Assembly: GCA_049325475.1 (NCBI GenBank)
Contig: JBMOLN010000001.1
Span: 1-64,000 of the forward strand
DNA: 64,000 nucleotides
Reading direction: 5' to 3'
DNA from: MWCR01 sp049325475
Lineage (GTDB): Bacteria > Patescibacteriota > Patescibacteriia > 2-12-FULL-60-25
Made by a program: the position numbers and the translations under genes. The notes beneath the pieces are model-generated. The model saw only the letters and a program-made list of their open reading frames with translations. It was not told the origin of the DNA and did not search any database. Positions 62,501 through 64,000 of this stretch are shown here, piece after piece (within the stretch, counting starts at the first letter, position 1; every line of letters begins with the position of its first letter).

Positions 62501-64000
62501 TAACCTGCAATCCTTAAAATCAGGCGGAACAGTTACAACGGGCGGAGATTTTTACATCAGCGGAACCTTGGAGATGCTGGGAGGCGGCGGGACACTGGAT
62601 ATGGCGGGAAATACATTAGGCGTAACCGGGGCAGCTTCGATTTCTCCAGGAGATACGGTGACAACCACCGGAGGCTTGCTGAAATTTGACGGAGGCATGA
62701 ACAATGCCGGGAGTTTGGGCGCCGCAAGCGGAGATATGCTGTTTGCTTCATTGATAAACAGCGGTACGCTGGATATAGGGTCAGGCACCGTGACATCAAC
62801 GGGAATCACAACAAGCACCGGAGCAATCAATGGAGGTACGGGCATTTTGGTAATTATGGATGATTTTATTTCAACAGGAGGGGTCTTTAATTGCCAAAGC
62901 GGTACTGTCAGATATACAGGTACAGGTTCACAGATTTTGGCGGGAGTCGCGTATAATAATCTGGAAATACGGAAGCCGGCAGGAACCGCGGCTTCCGCGT
63001 CTGATGCTGGAGTTTTGGGAAATTTATATGTATACGACGGAACCTTGGGTATGGAAAATTTTGGACTAACCGTTACAGGAACCGTCATGGTTGACTCCGG
63101 TGCGGTTCTGGCATCTTTGGCGGGTGATTTTGTTTTTTTTGGCGCAGTTTCATCAACGGGTACATTGGAAACTCAAACCGGTTCCATGGATTTTTCGGGA
63201 ACATTTGTCAACAACGGTATTTTTAATCCGGGAAGCGCGGGTTTAACCATCACCCACAATGCAACGACGACCAATAACGGAACTATCAATCAGACCGCAA
63301 CGTCAAGCCATATCATTTATAATGATGATTTGATCAATAACGGAACCATCAACACAAATGGTAAATTGACTTTTAACGACGGTTTTGCGAACAACGGTAC
63401 TTTTACGGCACAAGGCAGTAATCAGACGGTGTTTGGCGCCGCCTTGGATCAGATGATACCCGGGATTGTTATGGATAATTTCATGATCAATAAAACAGGA
63501 GGAACTGCAAGTTTGGGCGGGAATGTTTCCAGTACGGCAAGTTTTAGCAACAGCGCCTCGAGTACATTTGCTGTGGGAAATTATATTTTTTACGCATCGG
63601 GTACTTATGCGAATTCAGGTTTGATAACCCGAGGCGCAACCGGGTCGATTAAACATGCAGCAGAGTCAGTTCGGTTTACGGATTCTGCGGGTACGGATGT
63701 TGCAACGTATACAACACCGGCCGATGGATATATAACTTTAAGCGATGCAAATCTTAATATGGACGGTTCCGTAGCTGATACGGTTGCATTTACAGTGACA
63801 TCAAACGGCGGTGACAGCGAAAATATAACTTTAACCGAAACTGGCCCTGCAACCGGTATATTCAGAAACGCGACAAAATTTCCGATCATATCATTGGCTT
63901 ATGTGGCACCCGGAGATAGCGCGATATCCATAACAACCAATTCAATCGGCCAGGCAAATTATACGGATCCGCAAGACACCGGCGACGCAGCGAGTGATAC
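59598..64000 (+). CDS. Giant repeat-rich surface protein (continues past the window)
   Basis: One frame stays open from the ATG at 59598 to the window end (at least 1467 codons). A signal peptide (about 1-36, ending ANA) is followed by CSFSATEPTNDWNTAANWDCG, a segment typical of repeat-rich adhesins. The rest is Gly/Thr/Ser/Asn-rich with recurring units such as TTTNNGTINQTA, FYDLTINK, YIPS-TF and VTSTNGTITF, probably a long beta-helix-like stalk. From about 1355 it changes to a more ordinary beta domain (AAESVRFTDSAGTD, TETGPATGIFRN). No anchor is visible before the cut. It is a likely adhesin or sheath protein. Confidence 0.85.
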   Translation, partial: MSSHILWRNCGKRFLFALTGFFVLFLVTFALGAKANAATCSFSATEPTNDWNTAANWDCGYVPTISDNIVIPAGTSTNLTADAWVNHGTVNAGATVNAGSYSLRFNDYLFVIAGAMVTSTSGDITVVGTLQNGGSFGTESGDLWFDATTSNVGAGAVLDFGSGTVTFYTGAVLENSGTINAGSATVDFTEDIDNTGGTINGDTAIFQIQKSWSPAGTFNAGQSEVILTGSGATQYIPALTFYDLTINKSSGSAFLSGNATATNDFTQTNGGFYYQNYQLALAGDYSVSSGGGYNTNAELRLYGTADQTLGSIYMNLPSVTVDKPSGSVTLLSDAAIGSFAGTLTVFQGVFNIGGETLDIYQLSAVLPGGTVTSTNGTITFNGGVTSTGSIGTESGSLNFYGTTTNNGLIDPGISGSIVTYYGTTTNNGTINQTAASSDIVFQGPFTNNGTFISNGDVSFYDLWTNAGTFTAGSGSSVYFLGSLSGQYIPSVTFVNLTINKTGGSAYLNGTATTTGEVTVANGIFNLNNYTLHVAGDWTNSGGSVSDGGPNALVDFYGTADQYVANETNFPDVITTKSVGTIYANSVVVQGDFTTTVGGKWDVQASTFQVNGATNIYAGTYVTSTSGIMNFVGAVSSSGAFGTSGGTLNFVSTSTNNYIIEIGTGTAHFYSDFVNNGALNGDKGTIIIEGAWSPVGVFAEGTSEVSYQGSANQTIPAMTFYDLTINKTGATNNVYFSGHVTTTNDFNLSRGRCYPNSNWLSIGGNWTRSFAQGAFFGSGSTVEFYGTGNNTIAYGQFDNLIMSKPSGILSSSVAFSAAGTFTTYGGGTFSMIGNFQADGVSTIGAGTTVTSTNGAITFAGYVTSSGNIGTNTGLITFSSGFTNNGSAYANNFNMSGDVWNYGTFTIASGNATSSGDFYNPGTFNLGSGVFAFAGDLNGTGGTETSSNGTLRLTGAGSQNMIGFVPAGTFNLQSLKSGGTVTTGGDFYISGTLEMLGGGGTLDMAGNTLGVTGAASISPGDTVTTTGGLLKFDGGMNNAGSLGAASGDMLFASLINSGTLDIGSGTVTSTGITTSTGAINGGTGILVIMDDFISTGGVFNCQSGTVRYTGTGSQILAGVAYNNLEIRKPAGTAASASDAGVLGNLYVYDGTLGMENFGLTVTGTVMVDSGAVLASLAGDFVFFGAVSSTGTLETQTGSMDFSGTFVNNGIFNPGSAGLTITHNATTTNNGTINQTATSSHIIYNDDLINNGTINTNGKLTFNDGFANNGTFTAQGSNQTVFGAALDQMIPGIVMDNFMINKTGGTASLGGNVSSTASFSNSASSTFAVGNYIFYASGTYANSGLITRGATGSIKHAAESVRFTDSAGTDVATYTTPADGYITLSDANLNMDGSVADTVAFTVTSNGGDSENITLTETGPATGIFRNATKFPIISLAYVAPGDSAISITTNSIGQANYTDPQDTGDAASD

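Overview
The window reads as part of a Candidate Phyla Radiation (Patescibacteria) genome, probably of the Parcubacteria type. The evidence is compact, mostly AT-leaning housekeeping genes; dimeric-type glycyl-tRNA synthetase; many small single-pass membrane or secreted proteins; giant repeat-rich surface proteins, one with a C-terminal peptidoglycan-binding domain; and intergenic DNA full of short word-like repeats. TGA is used as a stop, so this is not one of the TGA=Gly lineages. A 100-N gap at 19708-19807 shows that the window is a scaffold.

Layout. 1-2110: a GC-richer gene for a secreted, porin-like protein between long direct repeats. 2212-9579: holB, a BNR-repeat lipoprotein, frr, glyS, an M16 peptidase, tpiA and a TPR protein. 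9706-11675: tRNA-Thr and tRNA-Tyr, a GC-rich structured block, and a GC-rich two-gene operon with a degenerate receiver domain. 11751-18073: SRAP protein, CsoR-like repressor, thioredoxin, glutamate dehydrogenase, tRNA-Thr, L33, HD hydrolase and a RecB-like nuclease. 18265-30081: YibE/F protein, assembly gap, tRNA-Pro, U32 protein, methyltransferase, cca, a Cys-rich secreted protein, rarA, ftsI and murF. 30212-33995: tRNA-Glu, a GIY-YIG gene, a bactofilin-like membrane protein, a frameshifted membrane protein and an SPFH protein. 34676-41906, mostly minus strand: pyrC, pyrD, a glycosyltransferase, a DEAD helicase and typA. 42066-47891: surface protein, two GIY-YIG genes around tRNA-Trp, hydrolase, GrpB and TspO families. 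47942-50919: a zinc regulon (Fur-family regulator, Cys-rich micropeptide, znuA, znuC, znuB). 51093-64000: secreted Cys-rich proteins, a 1174-residue surface protein, a CofE-like ligase, a VWA protein and an open-ended giant adhesin.

Two gene classes coexist. Most genes have no Shine-Dalgarno sequence, and at least ten have a TATAAT-like box 6-9 nt before the start codon, which implies leaderless transcripts. A few GC-richer genes (351, 10519, 35716 and 59393 starts) instead have strong AAGGAG sites, and three of these also have classical TTGACA promoters; they look like later arrivals.

The most interesting signal is a family of 22-24 bp palindromes centred on TTCGCGAA, found at four places. 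Each is bounded by a 4-6 bp target duplication. Two insert exactly at the first nucleotide of a tRNA gene and one sits in the anticodon loop of a broken tRNA-Trp. Two of the three tRNA-linked copies lie beside small GIY-YIG nuclease genes, which suggests a tRNA-targeting miniature mobile element that may be served by these nucleases.
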